64,000 nucleotides of DNA from Candidatus Neoehrlichia procyonis str. RAC413 (GTDB lineage: Bacteria; Pseudomonadota; Alphaproteobacteria; Rickettsiales; Anaplasmataceae), in the NCBI RefSeq assembly GCF_000964795.1, contig NZ_LANX01000001.1, forward strand, positions 992,001 to 1,056,000, in the 5' to 3' direction. Positions 56,301 through 63,975 of the stretch are shown one piece after another; the first letter of the stretch is position 1, and each line of letters begins with the position of its first letter. A program made the position numbers and the translations under genes. The notes under the pieces were generated by a model that was given only the letters and a program-made list of their open reading frames with translations, made no database searches and was not told the DNA's origin.

Positions 56301-57513
56301 ATTGATTAATGAACTTGCTAATGCAGGTGTAAGTATCAATGAAAGTATTTATGTAGATAAGGTTGTAAGTTTTATGAGTGAAACGTTAAATAATGGATGG
56401 GATGAAGAATTTATGAAGCTTGGTATCAATTTAATAATATTTGCAGACTTGTTTCATGCTTGTACAGGAAAATTGATTGGTGATATCAATCAGCAGGGTA
56501 ATATGAACATACAAGATGTTATCAACGATAATAGTAGTCAGCAGGAGAGTACGAACACAAGAAATGTTATCTATGATAAGGATGGTCAGCAGAAGAATAT
56601 GGGCAAAAATGTTGCCTATGGTAATAATGATCAGCAGAAGGGTATAAACACACAAGATGTTATCAATGATGATAATGGCCAACAAAAAAGTATGAGCATA
56701 GAAGATGTTGTCAGTGATAGTGTTGATCAAAAAAGTATGAAAAAAGGTGCTATCAACGATAGTAGTGTTCGACAAGGAGATATGAGAACAGAAGATGTTG
56801 TACATGATAGTAATCAACCTGATGATAGTGACCAGCAAAATATGAGCATAGAAGGTGTTGTCAGTGATAGTGTTGATCAAAAAAATATGAAAAAATATGC
56901 TATCAACGATATTAGTGTTCAACAAGGAGATATGAGAACAAAAGATGTTGTATATGATAGTAATCAACAGGAAAGTATGAGCATACAAAATATTCTCTAT
57001 GATAGCAGTGATTCACAGAAAAAAATGAGCACAAAATATGTTATCAACCTACTTCAAGTATTGAAGCAACATAATAAATGTAGAGATGGGGAACAGTTTG
57101 TATTAACATTAGATAAAGTTATGACTAAGTTGCTTAAATCAAGATTTTTTGATTTATTATATGTTCCAACCCCTATAAAGGATTTAGTCTTATTGATAAA
57201 AGAACTTGCAATTGGTGGTAATGTAGTGAATGAAATGATTTATTCACAGAAGGTTTCAGAGTTTGTAAATAAAGTGAGAAGTAATGTTGAGGATAAACAG
57301 GTATTTTTAGATTTAGGACTTGACCTGGAGATAAAACCTACACGTTTTCCTAAGCACAGATATACTGACGCATATGGTGAAGTCAGTGAGTTAGAAATGC
57401 CGTCTGATGATGTTACAGAAATATTTGTAAATTTATTTACTGACTGTGTGACTAAAGAGATAGCAGCTTATCCTTATTGGGGTACTGATGCGCATTATAT
57501 ACACATAAGGTAA
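53326..57513 (+). CDS. Large exported cysteine-rich protein with glycine module, helical repeats and acidic tandem repeats
   Basis: This is a 1395-aa protein of unknown function. A signal peptide (1-24, ending SKA) is followed by a cysteine-rich N-terminal region with the block LQICAC (107-112) and PFCDIIPQKSNIKVMPIAFD (204-223). Both are shared with the proteins at 58813 and 61864. At 581-760 lies a glycine-containing module: KCDFIKIEAWGGGQS, VGRPGGYL, LLIEVGKGGNKS, ANGGGN, PGAGGC, LTCEKW. Then comes a helical module in three copies (about 778-876, 915-1050, 1236-1377). Between copies 2 and 3 sit Gln/Asn/Asp/Ser-rich tandem repeats (1055-1232). There are no membrane helices after the signal. 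It is likely a surface or secreted protein linked to the type IV locus, by position only. Confidence 0.85.
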   Translation: MGKSFFLASILFILVIFLGFFSKAEDYPNTEDILPYEEDSTFVGYNRFFIPKAMREGTSYEPIIGVLGRGYYHPKGDVCTVGRYQMVTCYKSTFLGFFKRSNKDQLQICACAISNDYMISDYLMFGLPFAGLHFSIKYLYQNLPKLFNEFGGFDFRVRQSYLEHKRVDNMELDEKINNYCIAIMSHKKPGEYACIDTSIRGPEPFCDIIPQKSNIKVMPIAFDKQSFFVPGVHVIIDGQNNTSSEVDIYMKLDKQQSSYKIPFENMEHSIKDVYRRNFSSVCVDYEDSYGVATKCLPMPYLQRPVIKELRDDKVNVMFKECKDYSNDKAGKDTKYCNFEMLVGDKDNNLGFSLIKPKFNIDKYDFNSDFKCEDGSDIKSKKNCKVHRIYEEDANSNVKCLVNVPFFKQKYVVKRDNRYYWLNKLDKILLGYSYDIGQCDESASLDLATMSQDLINKMDVRDSYFYMEQNIHQNEQKPCLNNNMYYVYTNNRAFAGNGLCKESIMISDFLGKKKPACKTRFFSEDNYENFFLKDNEDEENGKISVLNDMMQGMCISNFPSHEYSIKDDKNKYLLNINGDNTKCDFIKIEAWGGGQSGSLDNYAVGRPGGYLMGILKLDNNMEKHLLIEVGKGGNKSEKVGKDTEVRLCDDQFGNNCSIKLIANGGGNEDFLQDNSKGYENLIHYRVATGRSHVGNNEIFIPYQNINLENGVVRMDDKECISKGLEKNPNKYPGAGGCARGDTSSAQEGANGMVKLTCEKWSGAPGNVKKWEDINCGEYFIHLSQIKHQCGERFSLGVDAIIDMLSKSQFCRSSFKGSFKELLGIIKQLSRNIRMIADNEIGPSQDQMSTFISHILSEKLELENGKLMSYIRELVSSCSSEKSMIGRTSPHEGKSQEDQQKHKTTPKEVKKEIRDKKRYDLLDFLNALKHNNRCVDRQKFASVLDSLMKQIPKGVFITRFSIDDHLTMDEQKLFTPSLEVFSNKFPVYLGRLFLLINELANAGVSINESIYVDKVVSFMSETLNNGWDEEFMKLGINLIIFADLFHACTGKLIGDINQQGNMNIQDVINDNSSQQESTNTRNVIYDKDGQQKNMGKNVAYGNNDQQKGINTQDVINDDNGQQKSMSIEDVVSDSVDQKSMKKGAINDSSVRQGDMRTEDVVHDSNQPDDSDQQNMSIEGVVSDSVDQKNMKKYAINDISVQQGDMRTKDVVYDSNQQESMSIQNILYDSSDSQKKMSTKYVINLLQVLKQHNKCRDGEQFVLTLDKVMTKLLKSRFFDLLYVPTPIKDLVLLIKELAIGGNVVNEMIYSQKVSEFVNKVRSNVEDKQVFLDLGLDLEIKPTRFPKHRYTDAYGEVSELEMPSDDVTEIFVNLFTDCVTKEIAAYPYWGTDAHYIHIR
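56490..57022 (+). repeat. Tandem repeats inside the 1395-aa gene
   Basis: Imperfect units of about 18-20 codons share the pattern of D(V/I)(V/I) followed by (N/S/Y)D, then QQ and a M(S/N/R) step. Nested in them is a larger duplication of about 51 codons: SMSIEDVVSDSVDQKSMKK (56690 onward) and NMSIEGVVSDSVDQKNMKK (56840 onward), each followed by GDMRTEDVV or GDMRTKDVV. All units keep the reading frame. Confidence 0.85.
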
Positions 57514-57680
57514 TAAAGAATATAGTTTATGGTAAGTGAATAGAAGTGCTATCTGATGAGATTATAGAAAAATATTTATAAATTTATTTACTGACTGTGT
57601 GACTGATAAAATTACAGCTATTATCCTTAAGGGAGGGGGTACTAATACGTATTATGTACACGTATTAAAGAACATAGTAT
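57382..57680 (+). repeat. Tandem duplication of the 3' end of the 1395-aa gene
   Basis: Copy 1 (57382-57526) is the end of the gene with its stop. Copy 2 (57532-57680) lies directly after it, with an offset of 150 bases. They share AAATTTATTTACTGACTGTG followed by TGACT, and GGGTACTGATG or GGGTACTAATACG, ending in TAATAAAGAATATAGT or TATTAAAGAACATAGT. Copy 2 has frameshifts, and a GGGAGGGGG run replaces TATTGGGG. Confidence 0.9.
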
Positions 57681-58641
57681 ATAAAAACCATCTGATGAAT
57701 TAAACTTGGACTGTTAGTGGATATAATAGAGACAACTACAAACTAAATAATATAAATGGTACTTGATAAATTATGAGGTGTCTTATTGTTTAGTAAGATA
57801 TAAATTACAATGATATATTATGAATTCATTGTTAAAATTCATATCGGATATAGTAATTAAAGCACTTAATATATTAAGAGATTATATATTGAATTCCTGA
57901 ATTTGGATTAGTGAGATATTTTTATCACTTATTAGTACGTATAAAGATATTTTAATACAAAAAAGATATTAAATATTTTTTATAAAACTATTATTATATT
58001 TTGCTGCCTTTTATACTGATTTTTTTCATAATGCTCTACATTAAAGAATAATTTCAATATTATTTTGTACTAGCATTGTACTAGTAATTTTACAGTAATT
58101 TAAGTAGCCACTGATTGGTAATTTATATTTTTTAGTAGATTTAAAATTAGGAATTAATTTTTATCAATTATAAAGTATAGTTATTATTACTTAATGGTAA
58201 TTTTATGGAAGTGATTTTGTATAATTTACAGGCTATATGAGTAAAAATATCTTTTTAAAATGATATGATAATATTTTACTTTTTTGTAATTGTAGATAAT
58301 TTCTACTCTGTAGAGCCTGAGCATTTTTATTATATTAATACACCTTGTGGACTTATTGTTTGATATATGAAATTAATATATGAAATTAATCACTTCTGTA
58401 GTGTTCTATTAAGTGGCCAAAGTGTGTACGATAGCGAAAACATTTTATAATTATCATATTAGTAACTTTTCTGATCTTTCTTGAAAAATGATATTTTATT
58501 AATACATTTAATTCATTTTTATAAGTGTATTTGATTCAAAAAAGTTATCTACTAATCAGTTTAGTGAACTAATAAAAAATCAAGATTTCAGATAGTAATA
58601 AAAATTATTAAAAAATATAGCAATTTAATTATTAAAATTTA

Positions 58642-58660
58642 GGGGGGTGGGGTAGTGGGG
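58642..58660 (+). promoter_or_regulatory. G-rich tract upstream of the 766-aa gene
   Basis: GGGGGGTGGGGTAGTGGGG is a strikingly G-rich 19-base block in a strongly AT-rich region. It ends 26 bases before a good -35 box. G tracts can vary in length by slippage, or fold, and both could change expression of the gene at 58813. Confidence 0.45.
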
Positions 58661-58686
58661 TATTATTTGCGTAAAAAGAAAAATAG

Positions 58687-58714
58687 TTGACTGTATAATT
58701 GTTTTCTGTATAAA
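58687..58714 (+). promoter_or_regulatory. Candidate promoter of the 766-aa gene
   Basis: TTGACT (58687-58692) and TATAAA (58709-58714) are spaced by 16 bases, close to the sigma-70 consensus. They lie about 98 bases before the TTG start at 58813 and just after the G-rich tract. Confidence 0.5.
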
Positions 58715-58812
58715 GATTGTGTACTTAAAGTTGTGATAAAATTACTATTACACTTGAATATGTCGTATTAAGTAAAGACAATAAAAAAAGCGGTTTGTGA
58801 AGGGGAAAGTTT

Positions 58813-61113
58813 TTGCTAATATTGTGGTGTAAATATTGTAATGACTTTAGTCGTATTATCCTATTGCTTGTTTTTTGTATATATTGTAAAGATGCACATA
58901 GTGCTTGTGGTGCAATTTATCAAGATGTAAGATCATCAATTGATGGAAATTTTTTTAATCCTGATATCACAGTTTGTGCAGCATGGCCATTTTGTTATTC
59001 TTGTACTAATATGAAAGCAGGTGAATGTAGATATGTCTTTCCAACGAATGTTATGGCTTATATAGATGATAAATCAGGTAAGTCAAAAATTTGTATGTGT
59101 CAAGTTTTTGCTTGTGATTTACCTTGGGATCCAGCCCAATGGGTTAAGAAATGCATACCTAATAGTGTTAAATGTGTTGAATCTCCTATAGCTCCATATA
59201 TTGAGCCTTTTTGTAATATTATAAAGGAAGATGAATATTTTAATGTTAAATTTGTTCCTATGGAATTTTCAAAACAAAACTTTTTTACACCTGGTGTAGT
59301 TGTAGTAGTGGAAGATAATACGGGTATATATAAATATGAGAAGAAATTGGTAGATAATAAATATATTAATGATAAATATATGAGTTATGATTTTGTACAC
59401 CAAGGTACGAAGTATTTTTTTGAAGCATCCAAGAAAGAAGATTTAGTATGTATAAGATACTATGGCACTGATGTATCAAAAAAACTTGCTATTGAAAATA
59501 ATTGTTTGCCTATTCCGACATTGGATGGAATTATGTTTTTAAAAAAAGAGCAGTTTTTGTCTATAAAAAGTAATGGAGATGTAAATAACTTGCCTATAAA
59601 GTTCAAAAATAATATTGCTTATTTTGGAGATGATAACAATATTGATGATCTGGTTAACAATTTACTACGTGCTAAAGTGGTATATCCTGTAAAGGATAAT
59701 GATTATAAATTACAAACTATACAGCATAAACGTACTAATGCAAAGTGTATATCATTTCCTTTTAAAAAATATACACAAAAAGAGCATACTAATACTTATT
59801 TATTGATTAATGCATTGCCGAGAATTTTAAGACGTTATGTTAGCATAGAGAATGGTAAACATTATCGGTACATAAAGTGTAGTGATGTGTATTCTTTAGA
59901 TTTACAAACAATGCGGCAAGAAGATATAAACGATGCGATAGTAAGGAATAATGTTTTTACGTTTTCTAAAAGAATGTTTTATGGTAATGTTCGTCATGGT
60001 GTAGTAGGCACTCCATGCGAAGATGAAAATTTAAGAGATTTTTATGTTTATGAGGAAGGGATTTTTGATATTACTGAACAGTGTTCTAATCCTGTAACGA
60101 TATATTATAATAGTAATGAAAGCTTCAAGGGGTGTGATTATAAGTACGCATCTGTTGACGGTTCTCTATGTTATTTTAATGCAAGTTATAAAAGTTCTAA
60201 AGAGAATAACATGCAGGTTAGTCTTAGAGACTTGTATGATCAAGAACTATGTATTGATAATTTTAAGAAATCAGGCTATTTGATAACTTATAGAAAAACT
60301 AAGAATAGTATTGTTAGTAACGTTAGTAGTAGTTATCTTGTAACGGATTATTATGATCGCTCCTTTGATGAAAAGGGCGTTTCTGAGATTAAAAATGGCG
60401 GTAAGCAGCAGGATATAGTAGTAAATACTGGTGATATAAAGCATATCTATAATAGTCCTCTTAAACATTTGTATGGGAATTGTGATTTTCTGAAAATAGA
60501 AGTATGGGGAGGTGGTCAGGCTGCTAGTAAAAAAGGATCTGTTATGGTTCTTGGTAGACCGGGTGAATATGCAGTTGGTATATTAAGTAATAAAAAGATA
60601 CAAGAATATTCGTCTTATAATTTGATAATTAATGTAGGTAGTGGTGGCATTAACAATGGTCAAAATGGGAAAAGTACGTATGTGGAATTGTGTAACAATG
60701 AAGCTAAATGTGAGCGTTTAATAACAGCAAAAGGTGGAGGAGACCTATCTGTACGTGAAGTACATTCTAGTAGTATTATTTATCATAGTATTGTACCTGG
60801 TACATCAGCAGTATCGGATAATATTGCAGTAGACTTAACAAAAAAGTATAACGTGTTAGTACCTTATTTCTCGTTAAATATTTCATTATTTGCTGAAAAG
60901 CAATTTTTTGATTATATATTCAATCATTCGTATGTGTTAAAGGACTTTGCATTACGTAATCATGAAAGTTGTATACAACGGTTATATTGGGAACGTTATA
61001 AAGTTTTTTTTCCCGGAGCTGGGGGATGTATTAACATAAAACAAGGTATTGCTGATATAGGTAATAATGGTGCAGCAATATTAACATGTGAACAATGGAA
61101 AAATGAGCATTAG
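58813..61113 (+). CDS. Exported cysteine-rich protein with glycine module
   Basis: This is a 766-aa protein of unknown function, a relative of the 1395-aa protein. The signal peptide covers about 1-30 (LLLVFCIYCKDAHS). Shared blocks are KICMCQVFAC (92-101), PFCNIIKEDEYFNVKFVPME (132-151) and DLYDQELCIDNF (473-484). At 556-762 comes the module GNCDFLKIEVWGGGQA, GRPGEYAVGIL, INVGSGGINNGQ, AKGGGD, FPGAGGCI and LTCEQW, which here ends the protein. It lacks the C-terminal helical and acidic repeats. The start is a TTG; the AGGGGAAAG box 3-12 bases upstream supports it. Confidence 0.83.
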   Translation: MLILWCKYCNDFSRIILLLVFCIYCKDAHSACGAIYQDVRSSIDGNFFNPDITVCAAWPFCYSCTNMKAGECRYVFPTNVMAYIDDKSGKSKICMCQVFACDLPWDPAQWVKKCIPNSVKCVESPIAPYIEPFCNIIKEDEYFNVKFVPMEFSKQNFFTPGVVVVVEDNTGIYKYEKKLVDNKYINDKYMSYDFVHQGTKYFFEASKKEDLVCIRYYGTDVSKKLAIENNCLPIPTLDGIMFLKKEQFLSIKSNGDVNNLPIKFKNNIAYFGDDNNIDDLVNNLLRAKVVYPVKDNDYKLQTIQHKRTNAKCISFPFKKYTQKEHTNTYLLINALPRILRRYVSIENGKHYRYIKCSDVYSLDLQTMRQEDINDAIVRNNVFTFSKRMFYGNVRHGVVGTPCEDENLRDFYVYEEGIFDITEQCSNPVTIYYNSNESFKGCDYKYASVDGSLCYFNASYKSSKENNMQVSLRDLYDQELCIDNFKKSGYLITYRKTKNSIVSNVSSSYLVTDYYDRSFDEKGVSEIKNGGKQQDIVVNTGDIKHIYNSPLKHLYGNCDFLKIEVWGGGQAASKKGSVMVLGRPGEYAVGILSNKKIQEYSSYNLIINVGSGGINNGQNGKSTYVELCNNEAKCERLITAKGGGDLSVREVHSSSIIYHSIVPGTSAVSDNIAVDLTKKYNVLVPYFSLNISLFAEKQFFDYIFNHSYVLKDFALRNHESCIQRLYWERYKVFFPGAGGCINIKQGIADIGNNGAAILTCEQWKNEH

Positions 61114-61863
61114 TTTGGTTTCTGTATAAGTAATCAGTAATATAGTTATACTATAAGTATAAGACTAAATACTAAATAGTATATTTATGGCTAATTTAAA
61201 ATGTGTTTTATATCATTTGTAATTTAGTAATTAAATTACAGCATATGTAATGCTTGTGCTTCATTTCTTGATTAAATTATTATGTACTTTTGCAAGTTAC
61301 TTATTACGTTAGTATTTATTAATTTTAAAGAATAAGTTAAGTTTTTTTTATATTTCTTTTATATGTCCTTCGCATATAGGATCAGTAGAGTTTTTTTATT
61401 ATGTAATGAGCTAGTGTTAGCACAGCATTGTAAGGAAGTGTGATGAGTTTTTAATGTGTAAGTTATTGATAAGAAGGTAACAGTGAATTTATATAAGCAC
61501 GTGTAGTAATGGCTTTATTATAAGAAGTTATTATATATAAAATGTATAATGCGCAATTTCTAATGAGAATACTATGTTAGCTTAACCTTTTAGGTTATTA
61601 CCCTTGTTAGGTTGTGGAATAAATGATATCTTGTGTTAATTATTAAAATGTAATGGTTTGAAAGATTTTTATTAATTATAAGTATCTGTGTAAGTTTTTT
61701 ATTACCATTTTCACAAGTCATTTTTTCATTTCACTATTACTGTTATTGGAGGTTTCTGTTTAAGTTATAACGCTTATTAGATTAAGGAATAAATGATATC
61801 TTTGTGTTATTGAAATATAATATTGAAGATTTTTATTAATTGTAAATATCTGTATGTTTTTTA
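61114..61863. other. Convergent gap with a decayed gene-end copy
   Basis: This is 750 bases between two converging genes. The right half is occupied by a degenerate duplicate of the end of the minus-strand gene (61607-61760). The left half shows no frame, hairpin or repeat. Confidence 0.45.
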
Positions 61864-61922
61864 TTACCATTTTTCACAAGTAATTCTTACCATTCCACTA
61901 TTATTGTTATTGGGGTTCTGTA
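61607..61922 (-). repeat. Tandem duplication of the 3' end of the 703-aa gene
   Basis: Copy A (61607-61760) and copy B (61777-61922, which includes the gene end) are offset by about 165 bases. On the plus strand they share GGAATAAATGATATC, AGATTTTTATTAATT, TTTTTTATTACCATTTT, CACAAGT and CACTATTA(C/T)TGTTATTGG. In copy A the counterpart of the C-terminal CEKW has lost one base, so the frame is broken. Confidence 0.9.
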
Positions 61923-63975
61923 TTGCATGTGAGGTAGTATTGACTATATTAAAAAAATTTGTACGGGTTGGTGTGAAAATGTGAGTTTTAGCATTTGTTG
62001 TTGTAATATACGATATTTTATGTTGTGTTCTTGGGTTTATTAAAGAAGAAATTACTATTTTTGTAAAAGTATTACTTGATTTGTTACTTTGTCTACCTAA
62101 TTTGATTTGTATAACGATAGGGTAGTTAGAAAATCTTTTGTGTATTATTGATGTTGATACAGGACTTTTTATGCCTCTTTCGGTTCCTCCCCAGGATTCA
62201 ATTTTTAAATAGTCACAGTTATCATTTAATGATATACGGTGATCAAAATTATTAGGTACTGCTTTTAAAGGACCATTATATTCTATCATTTGAATATGTT
62301 TATCAAATATGGTATCGCTTAAGCTGTTTGTGTTTGCGGTATTAGTGAGTTTAGTATGTTGTGTTTGCATACTGTATTCATACGTTTTAAAGTTGTTAAT
62401 GCATAATTCTTGATCATAAGGATTTTGTGGAATTATTTTTTTATACTTTTTTGGTTCATATATATTTCCTTTGTCATCAAGATATGGTGAGGAATAGGCT
62501 TTTCCTTGTGTGTTGTACTGAATCCTTGTGTTTTGGTATGAAAATAATAAATTGTTGTCTATACATGGATTACTTTTTTTATTGTTGTATATTTGAGAAT
62601 GTTGACGTACATATTTTTGAGGTAATTGATACATATCATTAATTTTGTGGATTTTATTTAGAATGTTTTGTGGAATATTGTGTAAAAAGATAGCGCCTCT
62701 GTTATTTGCGGAACATTCCGTAGGTATGTTGTTTTTATTTTTATAAAACGGGACAAGCATGTTATGCATTAATGTACCGTTACTATGTGCTATGGTTGTA
62801 GAACTGGTGGATTTGTAGTTATTTTGTGTATTTTTTTGTTGTGCAGTAGATGTTATTGTTACTGTACCAGAATAGTACATGGTGTATTTTTGGGATTCAA
62901 AATTAATATTATGAATACATATAAGTGGGCTTTTACTATCTTCTAAATATTTCACAGTTGGCAGTATTGAGTCGTTACATTGCTTGTGTATATTCTTTAT
63001 GTCTGAAATGTTATTGTATGTAAAATTTTTACCATCTGAGCAGTATATATGTTTTGGAAAAAAGCGATTTGGGGTTACTTTGGGTGCAATTACTTTAAGA
63101 GTAACAGGATAGTCTTTATCTGGTGTACCTAGGCGCATGCTATAATGACAATTTTTTGGTACTACACATCCCTCAAATTTTATTCCTATAGTAGTATTGT
63201 TAATTTTGTATACGGTTGGTTTTTTAAGTGCTGGGGTTGGCTCACATGTACTAATAATTTCTTTATTTTGTGTATAACTTGCACAAATAAGTTGTTCTCC
63301 TTTTTTTTCAACAGTAATTTGATAATCATTATTATGAAATTTTACTGTATAGGTTTTACGTATATTACCATGTTCTAAGTCGAGAAATAAATCTTTTTCT
63401 CTAATTACATTTCCATATGAAAATATAACATGAATACCAGGGTGAAAGTAGCTTTGTTTTTTAAATTCTAAAGGTACAAATTTTATGTTTACGCGTTCTT
63501 CAATAATGTCACAATATTCTATAGGGTGATGTGTAACAACGCTAGTACATCCTATAAGTTCTTTACATTTTAGTTGTTCATATGTACAATACTGATCGTG
63601 AAATAAATTTTCTGTAGCTTTACTACATGGATTACTTAATCTGCATGCACATATTTGTAATGGAATAGTGTCTTCCTGTAAATAGGATATTACAGAGTTC
63701 ATTATATTATGTTGCGGATATGAAATACATTTTCCTGGAATAGCTTTATATGAGATAGTACTGCTCATAGGTGTGGTAAAAGTATTGTAAAGGCCTTGTC
63801 TAAATGTGTCCATTTTTAGTACTATGTAGGTCATATCACCTGGTACAACATTATAATCTGTGAATTTTTGTGCTGAACTTATGCGAATATCTTTTATTGA
63901 TGCATAGCTTCTTTTTGAAGCAAGATATGTAGTGTTATATATAAAGGAAATAATAATTATAAAAATATATCTCAT
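61864..63975 (-). CDS. Exported cysteine-rich protein, third member of the family
   Basis: This is a 703-aa protein of unknown function. The signal peptide covers about 1-25 (ending RSYA). It shares LQICACRLS (106-114), YCDIIEERVNIKFVPLEFKK (154-173), PYDQELCINNF and GNCDYLKIESWGG-like DNCDYLKIESWGG with the two plus-strand relatives. It ends SGMVRITCEKW, equivalent to the module end in the others. The glycine-rich middle of the module (GRPGGY, GGGN, PGAGGC) is largely lost here, so the domain is degenerate or specialised. It is on the opposite strand, converging with the 766-aa gene. Confidence 0.8.
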   Translation of the reverse strand: MRYIFIIIISFIYNTTYLASKRSYASIKDIRISSAQKFTDYNVVPGDMTYIVLKMDTFRQGLYNTFTTPMSSTISYKAIPGKCISYPQHNIMNSVISYLQEDTIPLQICACRLSNPCSKATENLFHDQYCTYEQLKCKELIGCTSVVTHHPIEYCDIIEERVNIKFVPLEFKKQSYFHPGIHVIFSYGNVIREKDLFLDLEHGNIRKTYTVKFHNNDYQITVEKKGEQLICASYTQNKEIISTCEPTPALKKPTVYKINNTTIGIKFEGCVVPKNCHYSMRLGTPDKDYPVTLKVIAPKVTPNRFFPKHIYCSDGKNFTYNNISDIKNIHKQCNDSILPTVKYLEDSKSPLICIHNINFESQKYTMYYSGTVTITSTAQQKNTQNNYKSTSSTTIAHSNGTLMHNMLVPFYKNKNNIPTECSANNRGAIFLHNIPQNILNKIHKINDMYQLPQKYVRQHSQIYNNKKSNPCIDNNLLFSYQNTRIQYNTQGKAYSSPYLDDKGNIYEPKKYKKIIPQNPYDQELCINNFKTYEYSMQTQHTKLTNTANTNSLSDTIFDKHIQMIEYNGPLKAVPNNFDHRISLNDNCDYLKIESWGGTERGIKSPVSTSIIHKRFSNYPIVIQIKLGRQSNKSSNTFTKIVISSLINPRTQHKISYITTTNAKTHIFTPTRTNFFNIVNTTSHAIQNPNNNNSGMVRITCEKW

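Larger units (their letters stand above)
57514..58812. other. Long gene-less gap before the 766-aa gene
   Basis: This is 1299 bases. It holds the decayed 3'-end copy (57532-57680), a perfect two-copy 13-mer ATATGAAATTAAT at 58365-58390, the G-rich tract at 58642-58660, and the promoter candidate at 58687-58714. No other frame is visible. Confidence 0.5.

Noticed and set aside
56431-56988. 185-codon minus-strand frame opposite the tandem repeats of the 1395-aa gene
   Set aside because: It follows the repeat periodicity on the wrong strand, is made of Ile/Thr/Leu runs, and has no ribosome-binding site. The plus-strand frame is the real gene.
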